From Aphrophora alni (taxonomy: Eukaryota; Arthropoda; Insecta; Hemiptera; Aphrophoridae), in assembly GCA_963513935.1 (NCBI GenBank), contig OY740772.1, positions 100,645,340-100,709,339 of the forward strand: DNA of 64,000 bases, given 5' to 3'. The notes beneath the pieces were generated by a model, which did not search any database, was not told the DNA's origin, and was given only the letters and a program-made list of their open reading frames with translations. A program made the position numbers and the translations under genes. The stretch's first letter is position 1. Each line of letters begins with the position of its first letter. Below are positions 12,802 to 25,583 of this stretch, piece after piece.

Positions 12802-15800
12802 GTAAAATATTTTTGATCTTTTTTGAAAAAACTTTAAAACGTAATTACTCGTAAACCCTTTCATTTTTCAAAATGTTTCTTACAGGGTTTACTCTACATT
12901 CAATTCTGCATCTTATAGTGTACATATAATTCATGTTGTTAAATGTTGAAATTTTTACAAAAAAAATCGATAAAAATGAAAAAAATATTAAAAATTTTGA
13001 AATTTCAATAGCACTCCTCGAATCCAAATTTAATTCTGCTTCTATTAAGCTATAAAAACAATCAAAATTCAAAAACTCACTTTTTTGCCTAAAAAAACTG
13101 CAAGGGGGACCTTACCATTTTGCAAAGTTTGAAAATTGCCTGTTTTCTCGCATTAATTACTCAGAAACTATAAGAGATATATTCGTTTTGAAAAACCACA
13201 GTAAAATTTGAACTTTTTTCTTTTATCATGTAAATGTTCATATCTTTGGGATAAATAGTTAAGGAGCTACAGGCGTTTTAAAAAGGTATTGCAAGCGGTG
13301 AAACGTGAAATGTTAAAATCTGATATTTTTATTGACATATCAATTGTAATAACTCGTAAACCATTTGAGATGTCAAAGTGATTTTTTCAGGGTTTATTTT
13401 CCTTTCCATTCTGCATCTTCTGATACCCATATCATTGGTGTAAAATATTTTTGATCTTTTTTGAAAAAATTTTAAAACGTAATTACTCGTAAACCCTTTC
13501 ATTTTTCAAAATGTTTCTTACAGGGTTTACTCTACATTCAATTCTGCATCTTATAGTGTACATATAATTCATGTTGTTAAATGTTGAAATTTTTACAAAA
13601 AAAATCGATAAAAATGAAAAAAATATTTAAAATTTTGAAATTTCAATAGCACTCCTCGAATCCAAATTTAATTCTGCTTCTATTAAGCTATAAAAACAAT
13701 CAAAATTCAAAAACTCACTTTTTTGCCTAAAAAAACTGCAAGGGGGGTACCTTACCATTTTGCAAAGTTTGAAATTGCCTGTTTTCTCGCATTAATTACT
13801 CAGAAACTATAAGAGATATATTCGTTTTGAAAAAACCACAGTAAAATTTGAACTTTTTTCTTTTATCATGTAAATGTTCATATCTTTGGGATAAATAGTT
13901 AAGGAGCTACAGGCGTTTTAAAAAGGTATTGCAAGCGGTGAAACGTGAAATGTTAAAATCTGATATTTTTATTGACATATCAATTGTAATAACTCGTAAA
14001 CCATTTGAGATGTCAAAGTGATTTTTTCAGGGTTTATTTTCCTTTCCATTCTGCATCTTCTGATACCCATATCATTGGTGTAAAATATATTTGATCTTTT
14101 TTGAAAAAACTTTAAAACGCAATTACTCGTAAACCCTTTCATTTTTCAAAATGTTTCTTACAGGGTTTACTCTACATTCAATTCTGCATCTTATGGTGTA
14201 CATATAATTCATGTTGTTAAATGTTGAAAATTTTTACAAAAAATCGATAAAAATGAAAAAATATTTAAAATTTTGAAATTTCAATAGCACTCCTCGTATC
14301 CAAATTTAATTCTGCTTCTATTAAGCTATAAAAACAATCAAAATTCAAAAACTCACTTTTTTGCCTAAAAAAACTGCAAGGGGGGTACCTTACCATTTTG
14401 CAAAGTTTGAAATTGCCTGTTTTCTCGCATTAATTACTCAGAAACTATAAGAGATATATTCGTTTTGAAAAAACCACAGTAAAATTTGAACTTTTTTCTT
14501 TTATCATGTAAATGTTCATATCTTTGGGATAAATAGTTAAGGAGCTACAGGCGTTTTAAAAAGGTATTGCAAGCGGTGAAACGTGAAATGTTAAAATCTG
14601 ATATTTTTATTGACATATCAATTGTAATAACTCGTAAACCATTTGAGATGTCAAAGTGATTTTTTCAGGGTTTATTTTCCTTTCCATTCTGCATCTTCTG
14701 ATACCCATATCATTGGTGTAAAATATTTTTGATCTTTTTTGAAAAAATTTTAAAACGTAATTACTCGTAAACCCTTTCATTTTTCAAAATGTTTCTTACA
14801 GGGTTTACTCTACATTCAATTCTGCATCTTATAGTGTACATATAATTCATGTTGTTAAATGTTGAAATTTTTACAAAAAAAATCGATAAAAATGAAAAAA
14901 ATATTTAAAATTTTGAAATTTCAATAGCACTCCTCGAATCCAAATTTAATTCTGCTTCTATTAAGCTATAAAAACAATCAAAATTCAAAAACTCACTTTT
15001 TTGCCTAAAAAAACTGCAAGGGGGGTACCTTACCATTTTGCAAAGTTTGAAATTGCCTGTTTTCTCGCATTATTTACTCAGAAACTATAAGAGATATATT
15101 CGTTTTGAAAAAACCACAGTAAAATTTGAACTTTTTTCTTTTATCATGTAAATGTTCATATCTTTGGGATAAATAGTTAAGGAGCTACAGGCGTTTTAAA
15201 AAGGTATTGCAAGCGGTGAAACGTGAAATGTTAAAATCTGATATTTTTATTGACATATCAATTGTAATAACTCGTAAACCATTTGAGATGTCAAAGTGAT
15301 TTTTTCAGGGTTTATTTTCCTTTCCATTCTGCATCTTCTGATACCCATATCATTGGTGTAAAATATTTTTGATCTTTTTTGAAAAAACTTTAAAACGCAA
15401 TTACTCGTAAACCCTTTCATTTTTCAAAATGTTTCTTACAGGGTTTACTCTACATTCAATTCTGCATCTTATGGTGTACATATAATTCATGTTGTTAAAT
15501 GTTGAAATTTTTACAAAAAAATCCATAAAAATGAAAAAAATATTAAAAATTTTGAAATTTCAATAGCACTCCTCGAATCCAAATTTAATTCTGCTTCTAT
15601 TAAGCTATAAAAACAATCAAAATTCAAAAACTCACTTTTTTGCCTAAAAAAACTGCAAGGGGGGTACCTTACCATTTTGCAAAGTTTGAAAATTGCCTGT
15701 CTTCTCGCATTAATTACTCAGAAACTATAAGAGATATATTCGTTTTGAAAAAACCACAGTAAAATTTGAACTTTTTTTCTTTTATCATGTAAATGTTCAT

Positions 15801-16636
15801 ATCTTTGGGATAAATAGTTAAGGAGCTACAGGCGTTTTAAAAAGGTATTGCAAGCGGTGAAACGTGAAATGTTAAAATCTGATATTTTATTGACATATCA
15901 ATTGTAATAACTCGTAAACCATTTGAGATGTCAAAGTGATTTTTTCAGGGTTTATTTTCCTTTCCATTCTGCATCTTCTGATACCCATATCATTGGTGTA
16001 AAATATATTTGATCTTTTTTGAAAAAACTTTAAAACGCAATTACTCGTAAACCCTTTCATTTTTCAAAATGTTTCTTACAGGGTTTACTCTACATTCAAT
16101 TCTGCATCTTATAGTGTACATATAATTCATGTTGTTAAATGTTGAAAATTTTTACAAAAAATCGATAAAAATGAAAAAATATTTAAAATTTTGAAATTTC
16201 AATAGCACTCCTCGTATCCAAATTTAATTCTGCTTCTATTAAGCTATAAAAACAATCAAAATTCAAAAACTCACTTTTTTGCCTAAAAAAACTGCAAGGG
16301 GGGTACCTTACCATTTTGCAAAGTTTGAAAATTGCCTGTTTTCTCGCATTAATTACTCAGAAACTATAAGAGATATATTCGTTTTAAAAAAACCACAGTA
16401 AAATTTGTACTTTTTTCTTTTATCATGTAAATGTTCATATCATTGGGATAAATAGTTAAGGAGCTACAGGCGTTTTAAAAAGATATTGCAAGCGGTGAAA
16501 CGTGAAATGTTAAAATCTGATATTTTTATTGACATATCAATATTAATAACTCGTAAACCATTTGAGATGTCAAAGTGATTTTTTCAGGGTTTATTTTCCT
16601 TTCCATTCTGCATCTTCTGATACCCATATCATTGGT
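12802..16636 (+). repeat. Monomers 21-26, first appearance of the atagtg and tatatttg variants
   Basis: Monomers start at 12802, 13440, 14080, 14718, 15358 and 15998. Copies 21, 22 and 24 carry cgtaatt in place of cgcaatt and atagtg in place of atggtg; these are the first atagtg monomers in the window. Copy 22 recurs as copy 24 at an offset of 1278 bp. Copies 23 and 26 introduce tatatttgatc and tcgtatcc. Copies 25-26 are the source or sister of copies 27-28 (offset 1279 bp), sharing ctgtcttctcg and a one-T deletion giving gatattttattg in the first monomer, and tttgtac, catatcattgg and agatattgcaag in the second. Confidence 0.85.
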
Positions 16637-19342
16637 GTAAAATATTTTCGATCTTTTTTGAAAAAACTTTAAAACGCAATTACTCGTAAACCCTTTCATT
16701 TTTCAAAATGTTTCTTACAGGGTTTACTCTACATTCAATTCTGCATCTTATGGTGTACATATAATTCATGTTGTTAAATGTTGAAAATTTTTACAAAAAA
16801 ATCGATAAAAATGAAAAAATATTTAAAATTTTGAAATTTCAATAGCACTCCTCGAATCCAAATTTAATTCTGCTTCTATTAAGCTATAAAAACAATCAAA
16901 ATTCAAAAACTCACTTTTTTGCCTAAAAAAACTGCAAGGGGGGTACCTTACCATTTTGCAAAGTTTGAAAATTGCCTGTCTTCTCGCATTAATTACTCAG
17001 AAACTATAAGAGATATATTCGTTTTGAAAAAACCACAGTAAAATTTGAACTTTTTTTCTTTTATCATGTAAATGTTCATATCTTTGGGATAAATAGTTAA
17101 GGAGCTACAGGCGTTTTAAAAAGGTATTGCAAGCGGTGAAACGTGAAATGTTAAAATCTGATATTTTATTGACATATCAATTGTAATAACTCGTAAACCA
17201 TTTGAGATGTCAAAGTGATTTTTTCAGGGTTTATTTTCCTTTCCATTCTGCATCTTCTGATACCCATATCATTGGTGTAAAATATATTTGATCTTTTTTG
17301 AAAAAACTTTAAAACGCAATTACTCGTAAACCCTTTCATTTTTCAAAATGTTTCTTACAGGGTTTACTCTACATTCAATTCTGCATCTTATAGTGTACAT
17401 ATAATTCATGTTGTTAAATGTTGAAAATTTTTACAAAAAATCGATAAAAATGAAAAAATATTTAAAATTTTGAAATTTCAATAGCACTCCTCGTATCCAA
17501 ATTTAATTCTGCTTCTATTAAGCTATAAAAACAATCAAAATTCAAAAACTCACTTTTTTGCCTAAAAAAACTGCAAGGGGGGTACCTTACCATTTTGCAA
17601 AGTTTGAAAATTGCCTGTTTTCTCGCATTAATTACTCAGAAACTATAAGAGATATATTCGTTTTAAAAAAACCACAGTAAAATTTGTACTTTTTTCTTTT
17701 ATCATGTAAATGTTCATATCATTGGGATAAATAGTTAAGGAGCTACAGGCGTTTTAAAAAGATATTGCAAGCGGTGAAACGTGAAATGTTAAAATCTGAT
17801 ATTTTTATTGACATATCAATATTAATAACTCGTAAACCATTTGAGATGTCAAAGTGATTTTTTCAGGGTTTATTTTCCTTTCCATTCTGCATCTTCTGAT
17901 ACCCATATCATTGGTGTAAAATATTTTCGATCTTTTTTGAAAAAACTTTAAAACGCAATTACTCGTAAACCCTTTCATTTTTCAAAATGTTTCTTACAGG
18001 GTTTACTCTACATTCAATTCTGCATCTTATGGTGTACATATAATTCATGTTGTTAAATGTTGAAAATTTTTACAAAAAAATCGATAAAAATGAAAAAATA
18101 TTTAAAATTTTGAAATTTCAATAGCACTCCTCGAATCCAAATTTAATTCTGCTTCTATTAAGCTATAAAAACAATCAAAATTCAAAAACTCACTTTTTTG
18201 CCTAAAAAAACTGCAAGGGGGACCTTACCATTTTGCAAAGTTTGAAATTGCCTGTTTTCTCGCATTAATTACTCAGAAACTATAAGAGATATATTCGTTT
18301 TAAAAAAACCACAGTAAAATTTGAACTTTTTTCTTTTATCATGTAAATGTTCATATCATTGGGATAAATAGTTAAGGAGCTACAGGCGTTTTAAAAAGAT
18401 ATTGCAAGCGGTGAAACGTGAAATGTTAAAATCTGATATTTTTATTGACATATCAATATTAATAACTCGTAAACCATTTGAGATGTCAAAGTGATTTTTT
18501 CAGGGTTTATTTTCCTTTCCATTCTGCATCTTCTGATACCCATATCATTGGTGTAAAATATTTTTGATCTTTTTTGAAAAAACTTTAAAACGCAATTACT
18601 CGTAAACCCTTTCATTTTTCAAAATGTTTCTTACAGGGTTTACTCTACATTCAATTCTGCATCTTATGGTGTACATATAATTTATGTTGTTAAATGTTGA
18701 AAATTTTTACAAAAAAATCGATAAAAATGAAAAAATATTTAAAATTTTGAAATTTCAATAGCACTCCTCGAATCCAAATTTAATTCTGCTTCTATTAAGC
18801 TATAAAAACAATCAAAATTCAAAAACTCACTTTTTTGCCTAAAAAAACTGCAAGGGGGTACCTTACCATTTTGCAAAGTTTGAAAATTGCCTGTTTTCTC
18901 GCATTAATTACTCAGAAACTATAAGAGATATATTCGTTTTGAAAAAACCACAGTAAAATTTGAACTTTTTTTCTTTTATCATGTAAATGTTCATATCTTT
19001 GGGATAAATAGTTAAGGAGCTACAGGCGTTTTAAAAAGGTATTACAAGCGGTGAAACGTGAAATGTTAAAATCTGATATTTTTATTGACATATCAATATT
19101 AATAACTCCTAAACCATTTGAGATGTCAAAGTGATTTTTTCAGGGTTTATTTTCCTTTCCATTCTGCATCTTCTGATACCAATATCATTGGTGTAAAATA
19201 TTTTTGATCTTTTTTGAAAAAACTTTAAAACGCAATTACTCGTAAACCCTTTCATTTTTCAAAATGTTTCTTACAGGGTTTACTCTACATTCAATTCTGC
19301 ATCTTATAGTGTACATATAATTCATGTTGTTAAATGTTGAAA

Positions 19343-19393
19343 TTTTTACAAAAAAAATCGATAAAAATGAAAAAAATATTAAAAATTTTGAAA
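19343..19393 (+). other. Phased A/T tracts, predicted curved DNA (reference copy, monomer 31)
   Basis: Runs of T5, A8, A5, A7 and A5 are centred near 19345, 19353.5, 19365, 19373 and 19383, with spacings of about 8-11.5 bp, close to one helical turn. Phased A tracts are known to bend DNA and are common in satellite DNA. The block is present in every monomer, but run lengths vary (six to eight A in the longest), which shifts the phasing slightly. Curvature is an inference from spacing only. Confidence 0.5.
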
Positions 19394-19399
19394 TTTCAA
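19388..19399. repeat. 12-bp perfect palindrome TTGAAATTTCAA (reference copy, monomer 31)
   Basis: The sequence equals its own reverse complement and follows directly on the phased A tracts. It is kept in nearly all monomers; copy 17 (ttggaatttc) and copy 20 (aatttctatagc) carry changes in it. It could be a protein-binding site, but an AT-rich palindrome of this length is also expected now and then by chance. Confidence 0.6.
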
Positions 19400-19817
19400 T
19401 AGCACTCCTCGAATCCAAATTTAATTCTGCTTCTATTAAGCTATAAAAACAATCAAAATTCAAAAACTCACTTTTTTGCCTAAAAAAACTGCAAGGGGGT
19501 ACCTTACCATTTTGCAAAGTTTGAAAATTGCCTGTTTTCTCGCATTAATTACTCAGAAACTATAAGAGATATATTCGTTTTGAAAAAACCACAGTAAAAT
19601 TTGAACTTTTTCCTTTTATCATGTAAATGTTCATATCTTTGGGATAAATTGTTAAGGAGCTACAGGCGTTTTAAAAAGGTATTACAAGCGGTGAAACGTG
19701 AAATGTTAAAATCTGATATTTTTATTGACATATCAATATTAATAACTCCTAAACCATTTGAGATGTCAAAGTGATTTTTTCAGGGTTTATTTTCCTTTCC
19801 ATTCTGCATCTTCTGAT

Positions 19818-19832
19818 ACCAATATCATTGGT
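19818..19832. repeat. Inverted repeat ACCAAT-ATC-ATTGGT at the monomer boundary
   Basis: Six-base arms with a 3-base centre form the last 15 bp of monomer 31. The perfect form occurs only in monomers ending ccaatatcattggt. Most others have cccatatcattggt, which breaks one pair, and some have catttttg or catcggtg, which break more. The monomer boundary therefore exists in perfect and imperfect states across the array. Confidence 0.55.
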
Positions 19833-20471
19833 GTAAAATATTTTTGATCTTTTTTGAAAAAACTTTAAAACGCAATTACTCGTAAACCCTTTCATTTTTC
19901 AAAATGTTTCTTACAGGGTTTACTCTACATTCAATTCTGCATCTTATAGTGTACATATAATTCATGTTGTTAAATGTTGAAATTTTTACAAAAAAAATCG
20001 TAAAAATGAAAAAAATATTAAAAATTTTGAAATTTCAATAGCACTCCTCGAATCCAAATTTAATTCTGCTTCTATTAAGCTATAAAAACAATCAAAATTC
20101 AAAAACTCACTTTTTTGCCTAAAAAAACTGCAAGGGGGGACCTTACCATTTTGCAAAGTTTGAAAATTGCCTGTTTTCTCGCATTAATTACTCAGAAACT
20201 ATAAGAGATATATTCGTTTTAAAAAAACCACAGTAAAATTTGTACTTTTTTCTTTTATCATGTAAATGTTCATATCATTGGGATAAATAGTTAAGGAGCT
20301 ACAGGCGTTTTAAAAAGATATTGCAAGCGGTGAAACGTGAAATGTTAAAATCTGATATTTTTATTGACATATCAATATTAATAACTCGTAAACCATTTGA
20401 GATGTCAAAGTGATTTTTTCAGGGTTTATTTTCCTTTCCATTCTGCATCTTCTGATACCCATATCATTGGT

Positions 20472-23400
20472 GTAAAATATTTTCGATCTTTTTTGAAAAA
20501 ACTTTAAAACGCAATTACTCGTAAACCCTTTCATTTTTCAAAATGTTTCTTACAGGGTTTACTCTACATTCAATTCTGCATCTTATGGTGTACATATAAT
20601 TCATGTTGTTAAATGTTGAAAATTTTTACAAAAAAATCGATAAAAATGAAAAAATATTTAAAATTTTGAAATTTCAATAGCACTCCTCGAATCCAAATTT
20701 AATTCTGCTTCTATTAAGCTATAAAAACAATCAAAATTCAAAAACTCACTTTTTTGCCTAAAAAAACTGCAAGGGGGGTACCTTACCATTTTGCAAAGTT
20801 TGAAAATTGCCTGTCTTCTCGCATTAATTACTCAGAAACTATAAGAGATATATTCGTTTTGAAAAAACCACAGTAAAATTTGAACTTTTTTTCTTTTATC
20901 ATGTAAATGTTCATATCTTTGGGATAAATAGTTAAGGAGCTACAGGCGTTTTAAAAAGGTATTGCAAGCGGTGAAACGTGAAATGTTAAAATCTGATATT
21001 TTATTGACATATCAATTGTAATAACTCGTAAACCATTTGAGATGTCAAAGTGATTTTTTCAGGGTTTATTTTCCTTTCCATTCTGCATCTTCTGATACCC
21101 ATATCATTGGTGTAAAATATATTTGATCTTTTTTGAAAAAACTTTAAAACGCAATTACTCGTAAACCCTTTCATTTTTCAAAATGTTTCTTACAGGGTTT
21201 ACTCTACATTCAATTCTGCATCTTATAGTGTACATATAATTCATGTTGTTAAATGTTGAAAATTTTTACAAAAAATCGATAAAAATGAAAAAATATTTAA
21301 AATTTTGAAATTTCAATAGCACTCCTCGTATCCAAATTTAATTCTGCTTCTATTAAGCTATAAAAACAATCAAAATTCAAAAACTCACTTTTTTGCCTAA
21401 AAAAACTGCAAGGGGGGTACCTTACCATTTTGCAAAGTTTGAAAATTGCCTGTTTTCTCGCATTAATTACTCAGAAACTATAAGAGATATATTCGTTTTA
21501 AAAAAACCACAGTAAAATTTGTACTTTTTTCTTTTATCATGTAAATGTTCATATCATTGGGATAAATAGTTAAGGAGCTACAGGCGTTTTAAAAAGATAT
21601 TGCAAGCGGTGAAACGTGAAATGTTAAAATCTGATATTTTTATTGACATATCAATATTAATAACTCGTAAACCATTTGAGATGTCAAAGTGATTTTTTCA
21701 GGGTTTATTTTCCTTTCCATTCTGCATCTTCTGATACCCATATCATTGGTGTAAAATATTTTCGATCTTTTTTGAAAAAACTTTAAAACGCAATTACTCG
21801 TAAACCCTTTCATTTTTCAAAATGTTTCTTACAGGGTTTACTCTACATTCAATTCTGCATCTTATGGTGTACATATAATTCATGTTGTTAAATGTTGAAA
21901 ATTTTTACAAAAAAATCGATAAAAATGAAAAAATATTTAAAATTTTGAAATTTCAATAGCACTCCTCGAATCCAAATTTAATTCTGCTTCTATTAAGCTA
22001 TAAAAACAATCAAAATTCAAAAACTCACTTTTTTGCCTAAAAAAACTGCAAGGGGGACCTTACCATTTTGCAAAGTTTGAAATTGCCTGTTTTCTCGCAT
22101 TAATTACTCAGAAACTATAAGAGATATATTCGTTTTAAAAAAACCACAGTAAAATTTGAACTTTTTTCTTTTATCATGTAAATGTTCATATCATTGGGAT
22201 AAATAGTTAAGGAGCTACAGGCGTTTTAAAAAGATATTGCAAGCGGTGAAACGTGAAATGTTAAAATCTGATATTTTTATTGACATATCAATATTAATAA
22301 CTCGTAAACCATTTGAGATGTCAAAGTGATTTTTTCAGGGTTTATTTTCCTTTCCATTCTGCATCTTCTGATACCCATATCATTGGTGTAAAATATTTTT
22401 GATCTTTTTTGAAAAAACTTTAAAACGCAATTACTCGTAAACCCTTTCATTTTTCAAAATGTTTCTTACAGGGTTTACTCTACATTCAATTCTGCATCTT
22501 ATGGTGTACATATAATTTATGTTGTTAAATGTTGAAAATTTTTACAAAAAAATCGATAAAAATGAAAAAATATTTAAAATTTTGAAATTTCAATAGCACT
22601 CCTCGAATCCAAATTTAATTCTGCTTCTATTAAGCTATAAAAACAATCAAAATTCAAAAACTCACTTTTTTGCCTAAAAAAACTGCAAGGGGGTACCTTA
22701 CCATTTTGCAAAGTTTGAAAATTGCCTGTTTTCTCGCATTAATTACTCAGAAACTATAAGAGATATATTCGTTTTGAAAAAACCACAGTAAAATTTGAAC
22801 TTTTTTTCTTTTATCATGTAAATGTTCATATCTTTGGGATAAATAGTTAAGGAGCTACAGGCGTTTTAAAAAGGTATTACAAGCGGTGAAACGTGAAATG
22901 TTAAAATCTGATATTTTTATTGACATATCAATATTAATAACTCCTAAACCATTTGAGATGTCAAAGTGATTTTTTCAGGGTTTATTTTCCTTTCCATTCT
23001 GCATCTTCTGATACCAATATCATTGGTGTAAAATATTTTTGATCTTTTTTGAAAAAACTTTAAAACGCAATTACTCGTAAACCCTTTCATTTTTCAAAAT
23101 GTTTCTTACAGGGTTTACTCTACATTCAATTCTGCATCTTATAGTGTACATATAATTCATGTTGTTAAATGTTGAAATTTTTACAAAAAAAATCGATAAA
23201 AATGAAAAAAATATTAAAAATTTTGAAATTTCAATAGCACTCCTCGAATCCAAATTTAATTCTGCTTCTATTAAGCTATAAAAACAATCAAAATTCAAAA
23301 ACTCACTTTTTTGCCTAAAAAAACTGCAAGGGGGTACCTTACCATTTTGCAAAGTTTGAAAATTGCCTGTTTTCTCGCATTAATTACTCAGAAACTATAA

Positions 23401-24306
23401 GAGATATATTCGTTTTGAAAAAACCACAGTAAAATTTGAACTTTTTCCTTTTATCATGTAAATGTTCATATCTTTGGGATAAATTGTTAAGGAGCTACAG
23501 GCGTTTTAAAAAGGTATTACAAGCGGTGAAACGTGAAATGTTAAAATCTGATATTTTTATTGACATATCAATATTAATAACTCCTAAACCATTTGAGATG
23601 TCAAAGTGATTTTTTCAGGGTTTATTTTCCTTTCCATTCTGCATCTTCTGATACCAATATCATTGGTGTAAAATATTTTTGATCTTTTTTGAAAAAACTT
23701 TAAAACGCAATTACTCGTAAACCCTTTCATTTTTCAAAATGTTTCTTACAGGGTTTACTCTACATTCAATTCTGCATCTTATAGTGTACATATAATTCAT
23801 GTTGTTAAATGTTGAAATTTTTACAAAAAAAATCGTAAAAATGAAAAAAATATTAAAAATTTTGAAATTTCAATAGCACTCCTCGAATCCAAATTTAATT
23901 CTGCTTCTATTAAGCTATAAAAACAATCAAAATTCAAAAACTCACTTTTTTGCCTAAAAAAACTGCAAGGGGGTACCTTACCATTTTGCAAAGTTTGAAA
24001 ATTGCCTGTTTTCTCGCATTAATTACTCAGAAACTATAAGAGATATATTCGTTTTGAAAAAACCACAGTAAAATTTGAACTTTTTCCTTTTATCATGTAA
24101 ATGTTCATATCTTTGGGATAAATTGTTAAGGAGCTACAGGCGTTTTAAAAAGGTATTACAAGCGGTGAATCGTGAAATGTTAATATCTGATATTTTTATT
24201 GACATATCAATATTAATAACTCCTAAACCATTTGAGATGTCAAAGTGATTTTTTCAGGGTTTATTTTCCTTTCCATTCTGCATCTTCTGATACCAATATC
24301 ATTGGT
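20472..24306 (+). repeat. 6-monomer block, right copy (monomers 33-38)
   Basis: Monomers start at 20472, 21112, 21751, 22388, 23028 and 23668. This is the tandem partner of 16637-20471 at a constant offset of 3835 bp; by eye the first five and a half monomers look identical. Monomer 38 is the first in the window to carry two linked changes, gaatcgtg and taatatc, about 15 bp apart in its back half. They occur together in eleven monomers to the right and in none to the left. Confidence 0.9.
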
Positions 24307-25583
24307 GTAAAATATTTTTGATCTTTTTTGAAAAAACTTTAAAACGCAATTACTCGTAAACCCTTTCATTTTTCAAAATGTTTCTTACAGGGTTTACTCT
24401 ACATTCAATTCTGCATCTTATAGTGTACATATAATTCATGTTGTTAAATGTTGAAATTTTTACAAAAAAATCGATAAAAATGAAAAAAATATTAAAAATT
24501 TTGAAATTTCAATAGCACTCCTCGAATCCAAATTTAATTCTGCTTCTATTAAGCTATAAAAACAATCAAAATTCAAAAACTCACTTTTTTGCCTAAAAAA
24601 ACTGCAAGGGGGGTACCTTACCATTTTGCAAAGTTTGAAAATTGCCTGTTTTCTCGCATTAATTACTCAGAAACTATAAGAGATATATTCGTTTTGAAAA
24701 AACCACAGTAAAATTTGAACTTTTTTTCTTTTATCATGTAAATGTTCATATCTTTGGGATAAATAGTTAAGGAGCTACAGGCGTTTTAAAAAGGTATTGC
24801 AAGCGGTGAAACGTGAAATGTTAAAATCTGATATTTTATTGACATATCAATTGTAATAACTCGTAAACCATTTGAGATGTCAAAGTGATTTTTTCAGGGT
24901 TTATTTTCCTTTCCTTTCTGCATCTTCTGATACCCATATCATTGGTGTAAAATATATTTGATCTTTTTTGAAAAAATTTTTAAACGCAATTACTCGTAAA
25001 CCCTTTCATTTTTCAAAATGTTTCTTACAGGGTTTACTCTAAATTCAATTCTGCATCTTATGGTGTACATATAATTCATGTTGTTAAATGTTGAAAATTT
25101 TTACAAAAAAATCGATAAAAATGAAAAAATATTTAAAATTTTGAAATTTCAATAGCACTCCTCGAATCCAAATTTAATTCTGCTTCTATTAAGCTATAAA
25201 AACAATCAAAATTCAAAAACTCACTTTTTTGCCTAAAAAAACTGCAAGGGGGACCTTACCATTTTGCAAAGTTTGAAATTGCCTGTTTTCTCGCATTAAT
25301 TACTCAGAAACTATAAGAGATATATTCGTTTTAAAAAAACCACAGTAAAATTTGAACTTTTTTCTTTTATCATGTAAATGTTCATATCATTGGGATAAAT
25401 AGTTAAGGAGCTACAGGCGTTTTAAAAAGATATTGCAAGCGGTGAAACGTGAAATGTTAAAATCTGATATTTTTATTGACATATCAATATTAATAACTCG
25501 TAAACCATTTGAGATGTCAAAGTGATTTTTTCAGGGTTTATTTTCCTTTCCATTCTGCATCTTCTGATACCCATATCATTGGT
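24307..25583 (+). repeat. Monomers 39-40, including a front/back hybrid
   Basis: Monomers start at 24307 and 24947. Copy 39 has the atagtg front and a back half with gatattttattg, tcaattgtaat and the first tcctttctg variant in the window; this back half dominates the right half of the array. Copy 40 (637 bp) has a front with tatatttg, aatttttaaacgc and taaattc, the same as copies 44 and 49, but its back half (gggggacc, tttgaaattgcc, catatcattgg, agatattgc) is that of copies 29 and 35. Confidence 0.85.

Larger units (their letters stand above)
16637..20471 (+). repeat. 6-monomer block, left copy (monomers 27-32)
   Basis: Monomers start at 16637, 17277, 17916, 18553, 19193 and 19833. The block recurs immediately to the right at 20472-24306. 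All six start points are displaced by the same 3835 bp, so no net length change has accumulated at any monomer boundary. Shared private markers in order are tttcgatc plus ctgtcttctcg (27), tatatttg plus atagtg plus tcgtatcc (28), tttcgatc plus gggggacc plus tttgaaattgcc (29), aatttatg (30), atagtg (31) and a GA deletion giving aaatcgtaaaa (32). The match stops inside monomer 32, whose back half follows monomer 26 instead of monomer 38. Monomer 30 holds the first ctcctaaacc variant in the window. Confidence 0.9.
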
